Source: Microbacterium hydrocarbonoxydans
GTDB taxonomy: Bacteria; Actinomycetota; Actinomycetes; Actinomycetales; Microbacteriaceae
Reading direction: 5' to 3'
Assembly (NCBI RefSeq): GCF_011752045.1
Contig: NZ_JAAKXW010000003.1
Location: 372,001 to 436,000 of the forward strand
DNA length: 64,000 bases
A model generated the notes under the pieces. It worked only from the letters and a program-made list of their open reading frames with translations. It was not told where the DNA came from and searched no databases. Below are positions 50,150-58,680 of the stretch, one piece after another. Position numbers and translations under genes: made by a program. Within the stretch, counting starts at the first letter, position 1. Every line of letters starts with the position of its first letter.

Positions 50150-50248
50150 CGGTCGTCGAGCGAGGGAGCGCAGCGACCGAGACGAAACGCCCCGTGATCC
50201 CGGAACCGTGTCACGACGGGCGTTTCGTCTCGCTTCGCTCAACGACCG
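50150..50248. repeat. Inverted pair of GTCGTTGAGCGAGCG-type repeats between convergent genes
   Basis: CGGTCGTCGAGCGAG and GACGAAACGCCC face GGGCGTTTCGTCTCGC and CTCAACGACCG, giving a large stem with a loop of about 20 bases. It would act as a two-way terminator for the regulator and the betaine-binding gene. Confidence 0.7.
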
Positions 50249-50273
50249 TGGTCGAGCGTGGACGCAGATGCCG

Positions 50274-51194
50274 TCAGCCGACCACCCAGTCGAACTCGTC
50301 GCCGTGCTCCTCGAGCCACGCGTCGACGGCATCCGCCTCCCGGCCCTCGCCGTACTCGTTGACGACGAGGTCCTCGAGCGAGCCGTACTGCTCGTCGTCC
50401 AGCACGATCTGCTCGATCAGCGCGGCGGCATCCGGGAACTCGTCCGCGAACCCGGCCGTGCCGAGGAAGTGCAGGCCCTCCGACTCGCCCATGGCGCCCT
50501 TCGGGTCCTCGAGATCCTTCACCGCGAAGGCCTCGTTGGCCCAGAACGGCCGCCACAGCGTGACGACGATGTCCTCCTGCTTCTCGGTCGCCGCCTTCAG
50601 CTCGGTGAGCATCGCGGCGGTCGACGAGGTGACCGGCTGGTACTCGCCCTCCAGCCCGTAGGCGGGGAGCATCTTCTGCGTCTGGGAGGTGAGCCCGGCA
50701 CCCGGCTCGATGCCGATGATCCGTCCGTCGAACCGGGCGCCGGCGCCGGCGAGGTCCTCGATCGAGTCGATGTCGGAGTACTCCGGCACCGCGATGGTGA
50801 GCTTCGCGTCGTCGTAGTAGGTGCCGAGATCCTCGATGTCCTCGCCGTAGGTGTCCATGTACTCGGCGTGGGTGATCTCCGGCCAGGCCGACGGGAACAC
50901 GTCGACGTCGCCCTGGGCGAGGCCGGTGTACAGCGGCCCGGCCTCGGTCAGCGTCTTCATCTCGACGTCGTACCCGAGCTTCTCCAGCTGGTCCTGCAGG
51001 AGGTACGCGGTGCTCAGCCCGTCGGTCCAGCTCGGCAGGAAGCCGAGGGTGATGGTGCCCTTGTCACCGCCCCCGACGGAGCCGCCGCCGGTGAGCCCGG
51101 TGGTGCCGCCGGCGCCGTCCGTCGCGCAGCCGGCGAGGGAGAGGGATGCCGCGACGCCCGCGGCCGCGATCGTGAGGATCCTGGACTTACGCAT
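50274..51194 (-). CDS. Glycine betaine/proline ABC transporter substrate-binding lipoprotein
   Basis: A 306-residue OpuAC/ProX-type protein with lipobox LAGC (Cys23). ITLGFLPSWTDGLSTAYLLQDQLEKLGYDVEM starts the mature domain, and VDVFPSAWPEITHAEYMDTYG plus VVTLWRPFWANEAF show the Trp/Tyr-rich betaine cage pattern. It captures a quaternary ammonium compound outside the cell for the permease and ATPase in the same operon. Its ATG overlaps the permease stop. Confidence 0.9.
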   Translation of the reverse strand: MRKSRILTIAAAGVAASLSLAGCATDGAGGTTGLTGGGSVGGGDKGTITLGFLPSWTDGLSTAYLLQDQLEKLGYDVEMKTLTEAGPLYTGLAQGDVDVFPSAWPEITHAEYMDTYGEDIEDLGTYYDDAKLTIAVPEYSDIDSIEDLAGAGARFDGRIIGIEPGAGLTSQTQKMLPAYGLEGEYQPVTSSTAAMLTELKAATEKQEDIVVTLWRPFWANEAFAVKDLEDPKGAMGESEGLHFLGTAGFADEFPDAAALIEQIVLDDEQYGSLEDLVVNEYGEGREADAVDAWLEEHGDEFDWVVG

Positions 51195-52140
51195 TCTGCA
51201 GCTCCTTCTCCTCGGCCTTGGCGACCGGGGTGTCGATCACCGGGGCGGATGCCGCTGCGGCGGCGCGCCGCGCGGCGCGGCGGCGGGCGAGCATCCCGAG
51301 CAGGGACGCCGGATTGCGGCCCAGCGTGCCGAGTGCGGCGGTCACCCGGTCGAGGAACACCGCGATGAGCACGACGCCGAGTCCGGCCTCGACGCCCTTG
51401 GCGATGTTCACGGTGGAGATGGCCTCGACGACCATCTTCCCGAGGCCGTCGGCGCCGGCCATGCCGGCGATGACCGCCATCGACAGGGCGAGCATGATGA
51501 CCTGGTTGACGCCGGCGAGGATCGTCGGCATCGCGAGCGGGAGCTGGATGCCGCGCAGGATCTGTCCCGGCTTCGCACCGAAGGCCTGCCCGGCCTCGAC
51601 GATCTCGGAGTCGACGCCGCGGATGCCGAGCTCGGTGAGGCGCACGCCAGGGGGCAGCGCGAAGATCACCGTGGCGACGAGCCCCGGGACCACGCCGATG
51701 CTGAAGAACACGATCGCGGGGATCAGGTAGACGAACGCGGGCATCGTCTGCATGAAGTCGAGCACCGGCTTCAGCACGGCGCGCACCGTGGCGTTGCGGG
51801 CCGACCAGATGCCGAGCGGGATCGCGATGAGCACGGCGACGAGCGCCGCGACGAGCACGAGGGCGAGCGTCTGCATCGCGGGGACCCAGAGCCCCATCGC
51901 GACGATCAGGCCGAACGACACCACCGTGCCGATCGCGAGCTGCCAGGAGCGCACGAACCACGCGATGAGCGCGGCGACGGCGATCACGACGAAGAAGTAG
52001 GGCAGCAGGAGCAGGAACGTGAGGCCGTCGACGAGGAAGGTCACCGCGAACGAGATCACGTCGAGCGCGCCGGCGAGGTTGTCCTTGATCCAGTCGACGG
52101 CGGTCGCGACCCAGGTTCCGAGGGGGAGCTGGAAGCTCAT
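51187..52140 (-). CDS. Glycine betaine/proline ABC transporter permease
   Basis: A 317-residue permease with six or seven helices. VRLTELGIRGVDSEIVEAGQAFGAKPGQILRGIQLPLAMP is the BPD_transp_1 loop that docks the ATPase. It starts at 52140, overlapping the ATPase stop; the longer frame to 52191 lies inside the ATPase gene. The C-terminus is Arg/Ala-rich. It forms the channel of a ProU-like osmoprotectant importer. Confidence 0.92.
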   Translation of the reverse strand: MSFQLPLGTWVATAVDWIKDNLAGALDVISFAVTFLVDGLTFLLLLPYFFVVIAVAALIAWFVRSWQLAIGTVVSFGLIVAMGLWVPAMQTLALVLVAALVAVLIAIPLGIWSARNATVRAVLKPVLDFMQTMPAFVYLIPAIVFFSIGVVPGLVATVIFALPPGVRLTELGIRGVDSEIVEAGQAFGAKPGQILRGIQLPLAMPTILAGVNQVIMLALSMAVIAGMAGADGLGKMVVEAISTVNIAKGVEAGLGVVLIAVFLDRVTAALGTLGRNPASLLGMLARRRAARRAAAAASAPVIDTPVAKAEEKELQNA

Positions 52141-53444
52141 CGGGCCACCTCCCCGGGAACGCCGGTGCCGACCGGCGGCTCGGCGGTCCACCCGTCGTCG
52201 AGCACGGCGTCGATCTCGGCCTGCGGCATCGGCTGCAGCGGCAGCGTGAGCTCGCCGGTGGCACCCGGGCCAGGGCCGAGCGCGGCGAGCAGCGTGACAC
52301 GGGGGATGACGCCGACGAGTCGGCCCTCGGCATCCGTCACCGCCAGGGGCACCGGCGACTCGACGGCCGGGATGAACAGGTTCATCAGGACCTCGTTCTC
52401 ATCCACCGCCAGCGGCACGGGCTTGAGGATCGAGGCGAGCGTCGTCTCGCCCTTGCGCACGAGCTTGACGGCATCCCGGTCTGTGACGATGCCGACCAGC
52501 TTGCGGTCGCGGCCGACGACGTAGGTCGCCGACATGTACGCGTCGCGCATCTGGCGCAGTGCCGTGCGCGGGCCGGCGGTGTCGGCGACCACCGGGCGCG
52601 GGCGCTCCATGACGTTCGCGGCGGTGAGCACGCGGGCGCGGTCGACGTCCTGCACGAACTGCTCGACGTAGTCGTTCGCGGGGTCCGTGAGGATGTCCTC
52701 GGGGGTGCCGATCTGCACGATGCGGCCGTCGCGCATCACGGCGATGCGGTCGCCGAGGAACATGGCCTCGTTGAGGTCGTGCGTGATGAACACGATGGTC
52801 TTCTGCAGCTTCTCCTGCAGCTCGAGCAGCTGCTCCTGCATCTCGCGGCGGATCAGCGGGTCGAGGGCGCTGAACGCCTCGTCCATCAGCAGGATGTCGG
52901 TGTCCGCAGCGAGCGCCCGGGCGATGCCCACGCGCTGCTGCATGCCGCCGGACAGCTCGGACGGGAGCTTGTCGCCCTGACCGGCGAGGCCGACGAGGGC
53001 GAGGATCTCCTCGGCCTTCGCGAGTCGCTGTGTCTTCCCGACGCCCTTGAGCTCCAGCGGGTACGCGACGTTCGCGGCGACGGTGCGGTGCGGCAGCAGC
53101 GCGAAGTGCTGGAACACCATCGAGATGCGGTCGCGGCGGATCTCCCGCAGCCGCGACGCGGGCACGCCGGTGATCGGGTCTCCGGCGACGAGGACGGATC
53201 CGTCTGTCGCCTCGTGCAGTCCGTTCAGCATGCGGATGATCGTGGACTTGCCGGAGCCGGACAGCCCCATGATCACGAAGATCTCGCCGCGGTTGACGGT
53301 GAAGCCGGCGTCGATGACGGCGGCGGTTCCCGCGTCGGCGACGGCGGTGCGGCTCTCACCGGCCTTCAGCCGGCGGACGGCCTGGTTCGGATTCCTCCCG
53401 AACACCTTGTACAGATGGCGCGCTTCCAGTGCGATTTCGGACAC
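52137..53444 (-). CDS. Glycine betaine/proline ABC transporter ATPase with CBS pair
   Basis: A 435-residue ProV/OpuAA-type ATPase. Walker A GLSGSGKST (about 57-65), the signature LSGGMQQRVGIAR, and Walker B ILLMDEAFSALD are clear. Two C-terminal CBS domains (about 265-400) sense ionic strength in this family and switch transport on in hyperosmotic stress. The conserved FGRNPNQA at the N-terminus is ProV-specific. It leads the operon ATPase, permease, binding protein. Confidence 0.94.
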   Translation of the reverse strand: MSEIALEARHLYKVFGRNPNQAVRRLKAGESRTAVADAGTAAVIDAGFTVNRGEIFVIMGLSGSGKSTIIRMLNGLHEATDGSVLVAGDPITGVPASRLREIRRDRISMVFQHFALLPHRTVAANVAYPLELKGVGKTQRLAKAEEILALVGLAGQGDKLPSELSGGMQQRVGIARALAADTDILLMDEAFSALDPLIRREMQEQLLELQEKLQKTIVFITHDLNEAMFLGDRIAVMRDGRIVQIGTPEDILTDPANDYVEQFVQDVDRARVLTAANVMERPRPVVADTAGPRTALRQMRDAYMSATYVVGRDRKLVGIVTDRDAVKLVRKGETTLASILKPVPLAVDENEVLMNLFIPAVESPVPLAVTDAEGRLVGVIPRVTLLAALGPGPGATGELTLPLQPMPQAEIDAVLDDGWTAEPPVGTGVPGEVAR

Positions 53445-53750
53445 GTTTCCCCCGCGGCTCGCCTCATGGGCGAGCCCGCTTCGGTTACGCCCGGGTGACG
53501 TTCACGAGGCCGTTTCGAGAGCATGCTGTGGCGGCACTGGCAGCGGATTTCGGATCCGCCGCAGAGAACATCGACCGTACGTCCACGCCTCTTCGCAGCT
53601 CAGCTCATCGAAAGAAGGACGTGGCCGCGGACTGGTCTTCGGGCCGTCAGGCCCTCAACCCAACCTAACGAAATGGCTGATCAGGGGCAAATCCATGAAC
53701 CCGCGCCAGATCCGGTTTCCGCGGCTGACCGGGGGATTGGACGGGCCCGC
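53445..53750. other. Upstream gap of the betaine transporter; hairpin only
   Basis: This 306-bp gap has a hairpin GGCTCGCC-N5-GGCGAGCC at 53456-53476 in the leader of the betaine ATPase gene. Several short open frames exist but none has family features. No repeat arms or operator were found by eye. Confidence 0.45.
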
Positions 53751-54956
53751 TCAGCGGCGGACGCTGCGCATCACGGTGAACTTCGGCGTGCGCGCGAGCT
53801 GCTCGGTCGGCCCGATCAGGCGGGTCAGCTCCGCCCGGTAGCCGAGGGCGGAGTTGTACACCGTGAGAAGCTCTCCTCCGGGGCGGAGCAGTCGCGCCGA
53901 CGCCTCGAACAGCCGGGTCGCGGCCCCCGTGTGCACGCTGCTGCCGAGGTGGAACGGCGGGTTCAGCAGCACGAGATCCGCGCTGCCCTCGGCGAGCTCC
54001 GAGGCGGCGTCGTCATGCATCACCGTGACGCGGTCGGCGACGCCGTTCGCGGCCGCCGTGGCCCGCGCGGATGCCGCGGCCGCGGCCGACCGGTCGGTGG
54101 CGATGACGCGTGCTTCCGGGTGGGCGAGCGCGTACGAGACGGCGAGCGCGCCGGTGCCGCAGCCGAGGTCGACGACCGTCTCGGCGGCGTTCACAACTCC
54201 ACAAGAACTCCGCCCCGCGGCCCCGTCCGGCCCCGGAACAGCCGCACACGACCCGTTCTTGAGGAGTTGTGAACCGCCGAGGCCGAGCACATCCAGCAGG
54301 ACGCGGGTGCCGATGTCGAGCTTCGCACCCGCGAACGCCCCTCCGTGCGCCACGAGCGTGAGCCCGTCGTGCTGCGCGGTCACCGGGAACGGCGGGCCGG
54401 CGGGAACGGGCAGCGGCTCGGAGGCGATCACAAGACGTGACTTCCGCTCCGCGCGCTGCGCCTGCACCCGCCCGAAGCTCCGGCCGAGCACCTCGTTCTG
54501 CGCAAGGGTCATGTGCTTCACCCGGCCCCCGGCGACGAGCACCGCGTCGGGCGCGGCCCAGCGGGCCACGGCATCCGCGATCTCCTCGAGCTCGGCGAGC
54601 GCCTTCGGCAGCTGCATAAGCACGAGCCGGGCGCCCTCGAGCAGCGAGCGGTCGAGTTCGTGCGCGGAGAAGCCCGCGAGGCCCAGCTCCGCGGCGTTGC
54701 TCGCGAGCGCCCTGCGCCCGGTGGCAAGGTCCTGATGCACGCGGATGCCGGCGAGCCCGGCATCCGTCAGCGCCAGCGTGATCGCGCCGTACTCGTCCCC
54801 GATGACGGCGACCTCCGCCCCGCTTATGCCGTGTTCTGCGGCGAGGGCGAGACCGCGATCGACGAGGAGGACGTCGGTGGCGTCGTGCGCCTGGAGGTTC
54901 GGGGCCTCGACGTCGGGCCGGCGGCGCAGACGGTCGTAGGGGAAGTCGGGCACCAC
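53751..54956 (-). CDS. RsmC/RlmG-like rRNA guanine-N2 methyltransferase with an inserted element
   Basis: A 401-residue class I SAM methyltransferase. The N-terminal half is a degenerate MTase fold and the C-terminal half is catalytic: DIGTRVLLDVL, then motif I VVDLGCGTGALAV (about 258-270) and the NPPF motif (about 333). RsmC methylates 16S G1207 and RlmG 23S G1835; which one is not clear. The start is a GTG at 54956 or 54953. Between LLDVLGLGG and ETVVDLGCG lie about 28 extra residues (227-256), encoded by a palindromic element that inserted in-frame. Confidence 0.8.
   Translation of the reverse strand: MVPDFPYDRLRRRPDVEAPNLQAHDATDVLLVDRGLALAAEHGISGAEVAVIGDEYGAITLALTDAGLAGIRVHQDLATGRRALASNAAELGLAGFSAHELDRSLLEGARLVLMQLPKALAELEEIADAVARWAAPDAVLVAGGRVKHMTLAQNEVLGRSFGRVQAQRAERKSRLVIASEPLPVPAGPPFPVTAQHDGLTLVAHGGAFAGAKLDIGTRVLLDVLGLGGSQLLKNGSCAAVPGPDGAAGRSSCGVVNAAETVVDLGCGTGALAVSYALAHPEARVIATDRSAAAAASARATAAANGVADRVTVMHDDAASELAEGSADLVLLNPPFHLGSSVHTGAATRLFEASARLLRPGGELLTVYNSALGYRAELTRLIGPTEQLARTPKFTVMRSVRR
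54189..54274. repeat. 86-bp inverted-repeat element inserted in-frame in the rRNA methyltransferase
   Basis: Arms GTTCACAACTCCACAAGAAC (54189-54208) and the complement of GTTCACAACTCCTCAAGAAC (54255-54274) match the arms of the element at 39348-39434. The protein stays open, so the insert adds roughly 28 residues between the motif-I strand and the preceding helix. Confidence 0.8.
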
Positions 54957-54979
54957 CCCAAGATACGCGTCCGCCGGCG

Positions 54980-55711
54980 TCAGCCGACCTCGCGGGCGAT
55001 GCGGGCCGCCGTGCGCTGCAGCAGAGGGATGCGGTGCTGCAGCGCCTCGAGGTCCTGCACCATGCGGAACGCGGTGAGGGAGAGCGCGCCGAGCACACCC
55101 ACCGAGCTGCGGATCGGCACGGCGACGCAGTTCACGAAGTCCTCGAACTCGGCGTCGTCCACCGCCCACCCCCGGGCGGAGATCATGTCGAGCTCCGCGT
55201 CCAGCGCGGCCCTCGAGGTGATCGTGCGCGCCGTGTGCGCCTTCCAGTCGGTGCCGGCGAGCACGGCATCCCTGCGGGACTCGTCGAGATCGGCGAGGAT
55301 CGCCTTGCCGACGCCGGTGCAGTACGGCAGCACGCGCGAGCCGATGCGCGAGTACATCCGCACTCCGCCCTGGTCCTCCACCTTGTCGACGTAGACGATG
55401 GTGTCGTCGATGAGCGCGGCGACGTGCAGGGTGTTGCCGACGACCTCGTGCAGCTCCCGCACGTGGGAGGATGCCGCCTGCCGGAGGTCCAGGTTCTCCA
55501 GGGCGATCTGCGCGAGCGAGACGAGGTGGAAGGCGAGGACGTAGGCGCCGTCGGCACGTCGGCGCGCGTACCCGACGTCCTCCAGGGTCTGCAGCTCCCG
55601 GAACATCGTCGAGCGGTGCAGCCCGAACTCCGCCGCGAGCTCGGCCACGGTCTTCGGCCGCGCCGCGATCGAGTCGAGGATGAGGGCGGCCCGCCGCACG
55701 CTCTGCGACAT
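54980..55711 (-). CDS. IclR-family transcriptional regulator
   Basis: A 243-residue regulator. The HTH is about 1-60 (TVAELAAEFGLHRSTMFRELQTL) and the effector domain is about 75-240 with YSRIGSRVLPYCTGVGKAILA. IclR proteins bind palindromic operators and respond to sugar acids or aromatic acids. It ends the group started by the PLP enzyme at 57003 (nine-base gap). The GC-rich palindrome at 57082-57095 is its likely target. Confidence 0.91.
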   Translation of the reverse strand: MSQSVRRAALILDSIAARPKTVAELAAEFGLHRSTMFRELQTLEDVGYARRRADGAYVLAFHLVSLAQIALENLDLRQAASSHVRELHEVVGNTLHVAALIDDTIVYVDKVEDQGGVRMYSRIGSRVLPYCTGVGKAILADLDESRRDAVLAGTDWKAHTARTITSRAALDAELDMISARGWAVDDAEFEDFVNCVAVPIRSSVGVLGALSLTAFRMVQDLEALQHRIPLLQRTAARIAREVG

Positions 55712-55719
55712 CGCGCGGC

Positions 55720-57003
55720 CTAGAAGAAGGTCCGCACGAGCTCGACGACCCGGTCGTCGTCCTGCGAGGCGACCACGGGCAGGAAGTGCCACTTGTCGAA
55801 GGCCGTGCAGGGGTGCGAGAGGCCGAGTCGGACGACCTCGCCGATGCGCGCATCCGCCTCCGCCGGGCGCAGGAACGTGTGCTGGTCGTTCATCGCCGAC
55901 ACCGTCGCGCCGGGGAGCGGCTGGAGCGGGGCGCCGAGATCGGCGGCGACGCCCTGCGGCTCGGGCAGGCCCTCGTCGAACGGGAAGTCGCGCTTGCCTC
56001 CGTCGAGAAGCGCGAGCCCCGGCTCGGGGTGCGACACCACGCGGGCATGGCCGTGCATGGCGGAGCGGAGGACCCCGTGGTCGCCCTCGTAGCCGGCGTC
56101 CAGCGGGGAGATGCCGCGGTAGAAGCCGTCGTCGTGCACGATGTACGCCCCGGAGCGCAGCGTCCACCGGGTGCGGTCGTCGCGGGCGACGGCATCCGCA
56201 TAGACCTCGGCGACGAGATCGAAGTAGGCGCTGCCACCCGCGGTGACGAAGACGTCGCCCTCGTCGTCGTACAGCTCGGCGAGCGCCTCGTGCACGACGA
56301 GCTGCTGCTCCAGGTATCCGCGCACCGCGGCGAGCGCGACCGGCGAGCGGTCATGGCCGAGCGCGCCCTCGTAGCCGGAGACGCCGGCGAGCCGCAGGAC
56401 GTCGGATGCCGCGATGAGCCGCGCGATCTCCAGGGCCTCCTCGACGGTGCGGGCGCCGGTGCGCCCTCCCGCCGCGCCGAGCTCGACGCAGACGTCGACG
56501 CGCCGCGGGACGCCGGTCTCGCGCAGGGCCGACTGCATCCGCTGCACCGTCTCGACCGAGTCGGCCCAGGAGACGAACCGGAAGTCGGGATCGGCGAGCT
56601 CGCCCGCCAGCCAGCGCAGCGAGCGGGCGTCGACGACCGCGTTCGCGAGCATGATCTCGTTCAGCCCGAAGGTGCGCGCGGTGCGCACCTGGCCCATGGT
56701 GGCGAGGGTGATGCCGGGGCATCCGGCATCCAGCTGGCGCTGCCAGAGCGCCGGGGCCATCGTCGTCTTGCCGTGCGGCATGAGGCTGAGTCCGCGGGAG
56801 CTCGTCCACTCCGCCATCACGGCGAGGTTCGACGTCATCGCGGCGTCGTCGAGGGCGATGATCGGCGTCCAGAACTCGGACAGGCGAGGGCCGGACGCGA
56901 GGAACTCGTCGACGGTCAGGCCGATCGCGCGTTCGGGGATGCCCTTGTCGCGGGCGGTGAGGCGCTCGGCGCCGAGTCCGTCCAGCATGAGCCGCTGTGC
57001 CAT
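55720..57003 (-). CDS. Fold-III PLP amino acid dehydratase/aldolase, DSD1-like; candidate D-glucosaminate dehydratase
   Basis: A 427-residue alanine-racemase-fold enzyme. SLMPHGKTTMAP holds the PLP Lys79, and the C-terminal LSHPCTAFDKWHFLPVV holds His397 and Cys399. An H-x-C metal pair is typical of D-serine-dehydratase-like enzymes, whereas D-threonine aldolases have H-x-D. It starts at 57003 after AGGAGGACC. It is divergent from a KDG kinase and KDPG aldolase operon, so a dehydratase giving 2-keto-3-deoxygluconate from D-glucosaminate fits the context. D-serine or D-threonine are the alternatives. Confidence 0.7.
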   Translation of the reverse strand: MAQRLMLDGLGAERLTARDKGIPERAIGLTVDEFLASGPRLSEFWTPIIALDDAAMTSNLAVMAEWTSSRGLSLMPHGKTTMAPALWQRQLDAGCPGITLATMGQVRTARTFGLNEIMLANAVVDARSLRWLAGELADPDFRFVSWADSVETVQRMQSALRETGVPRRVDVCVELGAAGGRTGARTVEEALEIARLIAASDVLRLAGVSGYEGALGHDRSPVALAAVRGYLEQQLVVHEALAELYDDEGDVFVTAGGSAYFDLVAEVYADAVARDDRTRWTLRSGAYIVHDDGFYRGISPLDAGYEGDHGVLRSAMHGHARVVSHPEPGLALLDGGKRDFPFDEGLPEPQGVAADLGAPLQPLPGATVSAMNDQHTFLRPAEADARIGEVVRLGLSHPCTAFDKWHFLPVVASQDDDRVVELVRTFF

Positions 57004-57081
57004 GGGGTCCTCCTGGTGCTCGATCGATCCGCGGGGCGTCTGCGTCGAACCTACCCCCTGTCGTGGCACTGTGCATATGCT

Positions 57082-57120
57082 GCAACGCGCGTTGCGGATG
57101 CTGCGCACCCTCGTCATCAT
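57082..57120. promoter_or_regulatory. IclR-type palindrome and kdgK promoter
   Basis: The perfect palindrome GCAACGCGCGTTGC (57082-57095) overlaps TTGCGG (57092-57097), followed by a 17-base spacer and CATCAT (57115-57120). The kdgK ATG is seven bases further. Binding here would control both divergent genes. Confidence 0.55.
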
Positions 57121-57127
57121 GTGAGTC

Positions 57128-58036
57128 ATGGACACTCCTGCCCCCGCCCTGATCGCCCTCGGCGAGACGATGGTGCTGGTCACCCCGCGCGACGCGACGC
57201 CGCTCGCCGACGCGGAGGACGTGCGGCTGAGCATCGGCGGCGCCGAGTCGAACGTCGCCGCCCACGCCGCGGCTCTGGGACAGCGCACCGCCTGGGTCAG
57301 CGCGCTCGGAGACGACGTACTCGGCCACCGCGTGCACCGCGCGATCACCGGGCAGGGGGTCGACACCCGATGGGTGCGCTTCGACCCGAATGCCCCCACC
57401 GGCGTGTACTTCAAGGACCCCGGCCGCGGGGTGCTCTACTACCGCGCAGGGTCCGCGGCTTCGCGGATGACCGCGGAGAGCATCGCCGACGTGCCGCTCG
57501 AGCAGACGACGATCGTGCACGTCTCCGGCATCACCCCCGCGCTCTCGGCCGGCTGCGCGGCGATGATCGACGCCGTCATCGCCCGGGTCGCCGCGAGCGA
57601 CGCCGCGCTGAGCTTCGACGTGAACCACCGGGCCGCCCTGTGGCCGGCATCCGAGGCCGCCCCCGTGCTGCTCGACCTCGCGAACCGCTCGGACATCGTC
57701 TTCGTCGGCCTCGACGAGGCCGAGACGCTCTGGGGCACGAAGACCGCCGAGGATGTCCGTGCGCTCGTCTCCGCCCCCGCCCGTCTCGTCGTGAAGGACG
57801 GCGACGTCGGGGCGACCGAGTTCTCCGCCGACGGCGCCGTGTTCGTGCCGGCGATCAAGACCGAGGTGGTCGAGGCGGTCGGTGCCGGCGACGCCTTCGC
57901 GGCGGGATACCTCGCGGGGCTTCTCGCGGGAGACGCCCCGGCGGAGCGCCTGCAGGGCGGGCACCGCCGGGCGCACCTGGTGCTGCAGTCCACCGACGAC
58001 GTGGTCGGGGTGGACGTGACGGATGCCGCGGAATGA
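57128..58036 (+). CDS. kdgK: 2-keto-3-deoxygluconate kinase (PfkB family)
   Basis: A 302-residue ribokinase-like enzyme. IALGETMVLVTPRD opens the fold, LSIGGAESNVAAHAAALG is the PfkB signature 1, and VGAGDAFAAGYLAGLL contains the catalytic Asp of signature 2 (about 257). The sequence pattern matches KDG kinases. It phosphorylates KDG to KDPG for the aldolase encoded next. It overlaps that gene's alternative upstream ATG, so the two are co-translated. The promoter sits seven bases before the ATG, so the mRNA is nearly leaderless. Confidence 0.85.
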   Translation: MDTPAPALIALGETMVLVTPRDATPLADAEDVRLSIGGAESNVAAHAAALGQRTAWVSALGDDVLGHRVHRAITGQGVDTRWVRFDPNAPTGVYFKDPGRGVLYYRAGSAASRMTAESIADVPLEQTTIVHVSGITPALSAGCAAMIDAVIARVAASDAALSFDVNHRAALWPASEAAPVLLDLANRSDIVFVGLDEAETLWGTKTAEDVRALVSAPARLVVKDGDVGATEFSADGAVFVPAIKTEVVEAVGAGDAFAAGYLAGLLAGDAPAERLQGGHRRAHLVLQSTDDVVGVDVTDAAE

Positions 58037-58065
58037 CCGCGGACACTGACGAAAGAGGGATGACG

Positions 58066-58680
58066 ATGGACAACTCCGGTTTCGAGGAGCTCTTCGGCGG
58101 CGCGCAGCTCATGGCGATCCTCCGCGGCATGGGTGCGGAGAGGAGCCTCGCCGTCTCGACCACGGCCTGGGACCTCGGCATCGACGTGGTCGAGCTGCCG
58201 ATCCAGACCGAGGAGGATCTCGAGGCGCTGCGGGTGGTCGCCGCGGCCGGCCGCGAACGCGGGAAGATCGTCGGAGCGGGCACCGTCGTGTCCCCGGAGC
58301 ACGTGGCGCAGGCGGCGGACGCCGGTGCGGTGTTCACCGTCAGCCCCGGCCTCGATCTCGAGGTCGTCCGCGCCTCGCACGATGCGGGGCTGCTCAGCAT
58401 CCCCGGCGTCGCGACCCCGAGCGAGGTGCAGCTGGCGCTGAAGTCCGGGCTGACCTGGCTGAAGGCGTTCCCGGCATCCGTGCTCGGCACGCAGTGGCTC
58501 TCCGCCATGCAGGGCCCGTTCCCGCAGGCGAAGTTCGTCACCACCGGTGGCATGAACGCCCAGAACGCGGGCGACTACCTGCGCGCCGGAGCCCGGGTGG
58601 TGGCCGTCGGCTCAGCCCTCGAGGACCCGGCGCAGCTGCCGCTGCTCGCCGCGCTCCTCGACCCCGAGCGCCGGCCGTGA
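58066..58680 (+). CDS. eda: 2-dehydro-3-deoxyphosphogluconate aldolase
   Basis: A 204-residue class I KDPG/KHG aldolase. IVGAGTVVSPEHVAQAADAGAVFTVSPG, TWLKAFPAS with the Schiff-base Lys (about 129), and FVTTGGMNAQNAGDYLRAGARVVAVGSAL are typical. It splits KDPG into pyruvate and glyceraldehyde 3-phosphate. The start at 58066 is favoured because AGAGGG lies six bases upstream; the ATG at 58033 overlaps the kinase stop and would add 11 residues. The rhodanese gene overlaps its end. Confidence 0.9.
   Translation: MDNSGFEELFGGAQLMAILRGMGAERSLAVSTTAWDLGIDVVELPIQTEEDLEALRVVAAAGRERGKIVGAGTVVSPEHVAQAADAGAVFTVSPGLDLEVVRASHDAGLLSIPGVATPSEVQLALKSGLTWLKAFPASVLGTQWLSAMQGPFPQAKFVTTGGMNAQNAGDYLRAGARVVAVGSALEDPAQLPLLAALLDPERRP

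Noticed and set aside
53695-53841. Small frame starting MNPRQIRFPRL upstream of the methyltransferase stop
   Set aside because: It has no ribosome site and its rest is antisense to the methyltransferase gene.
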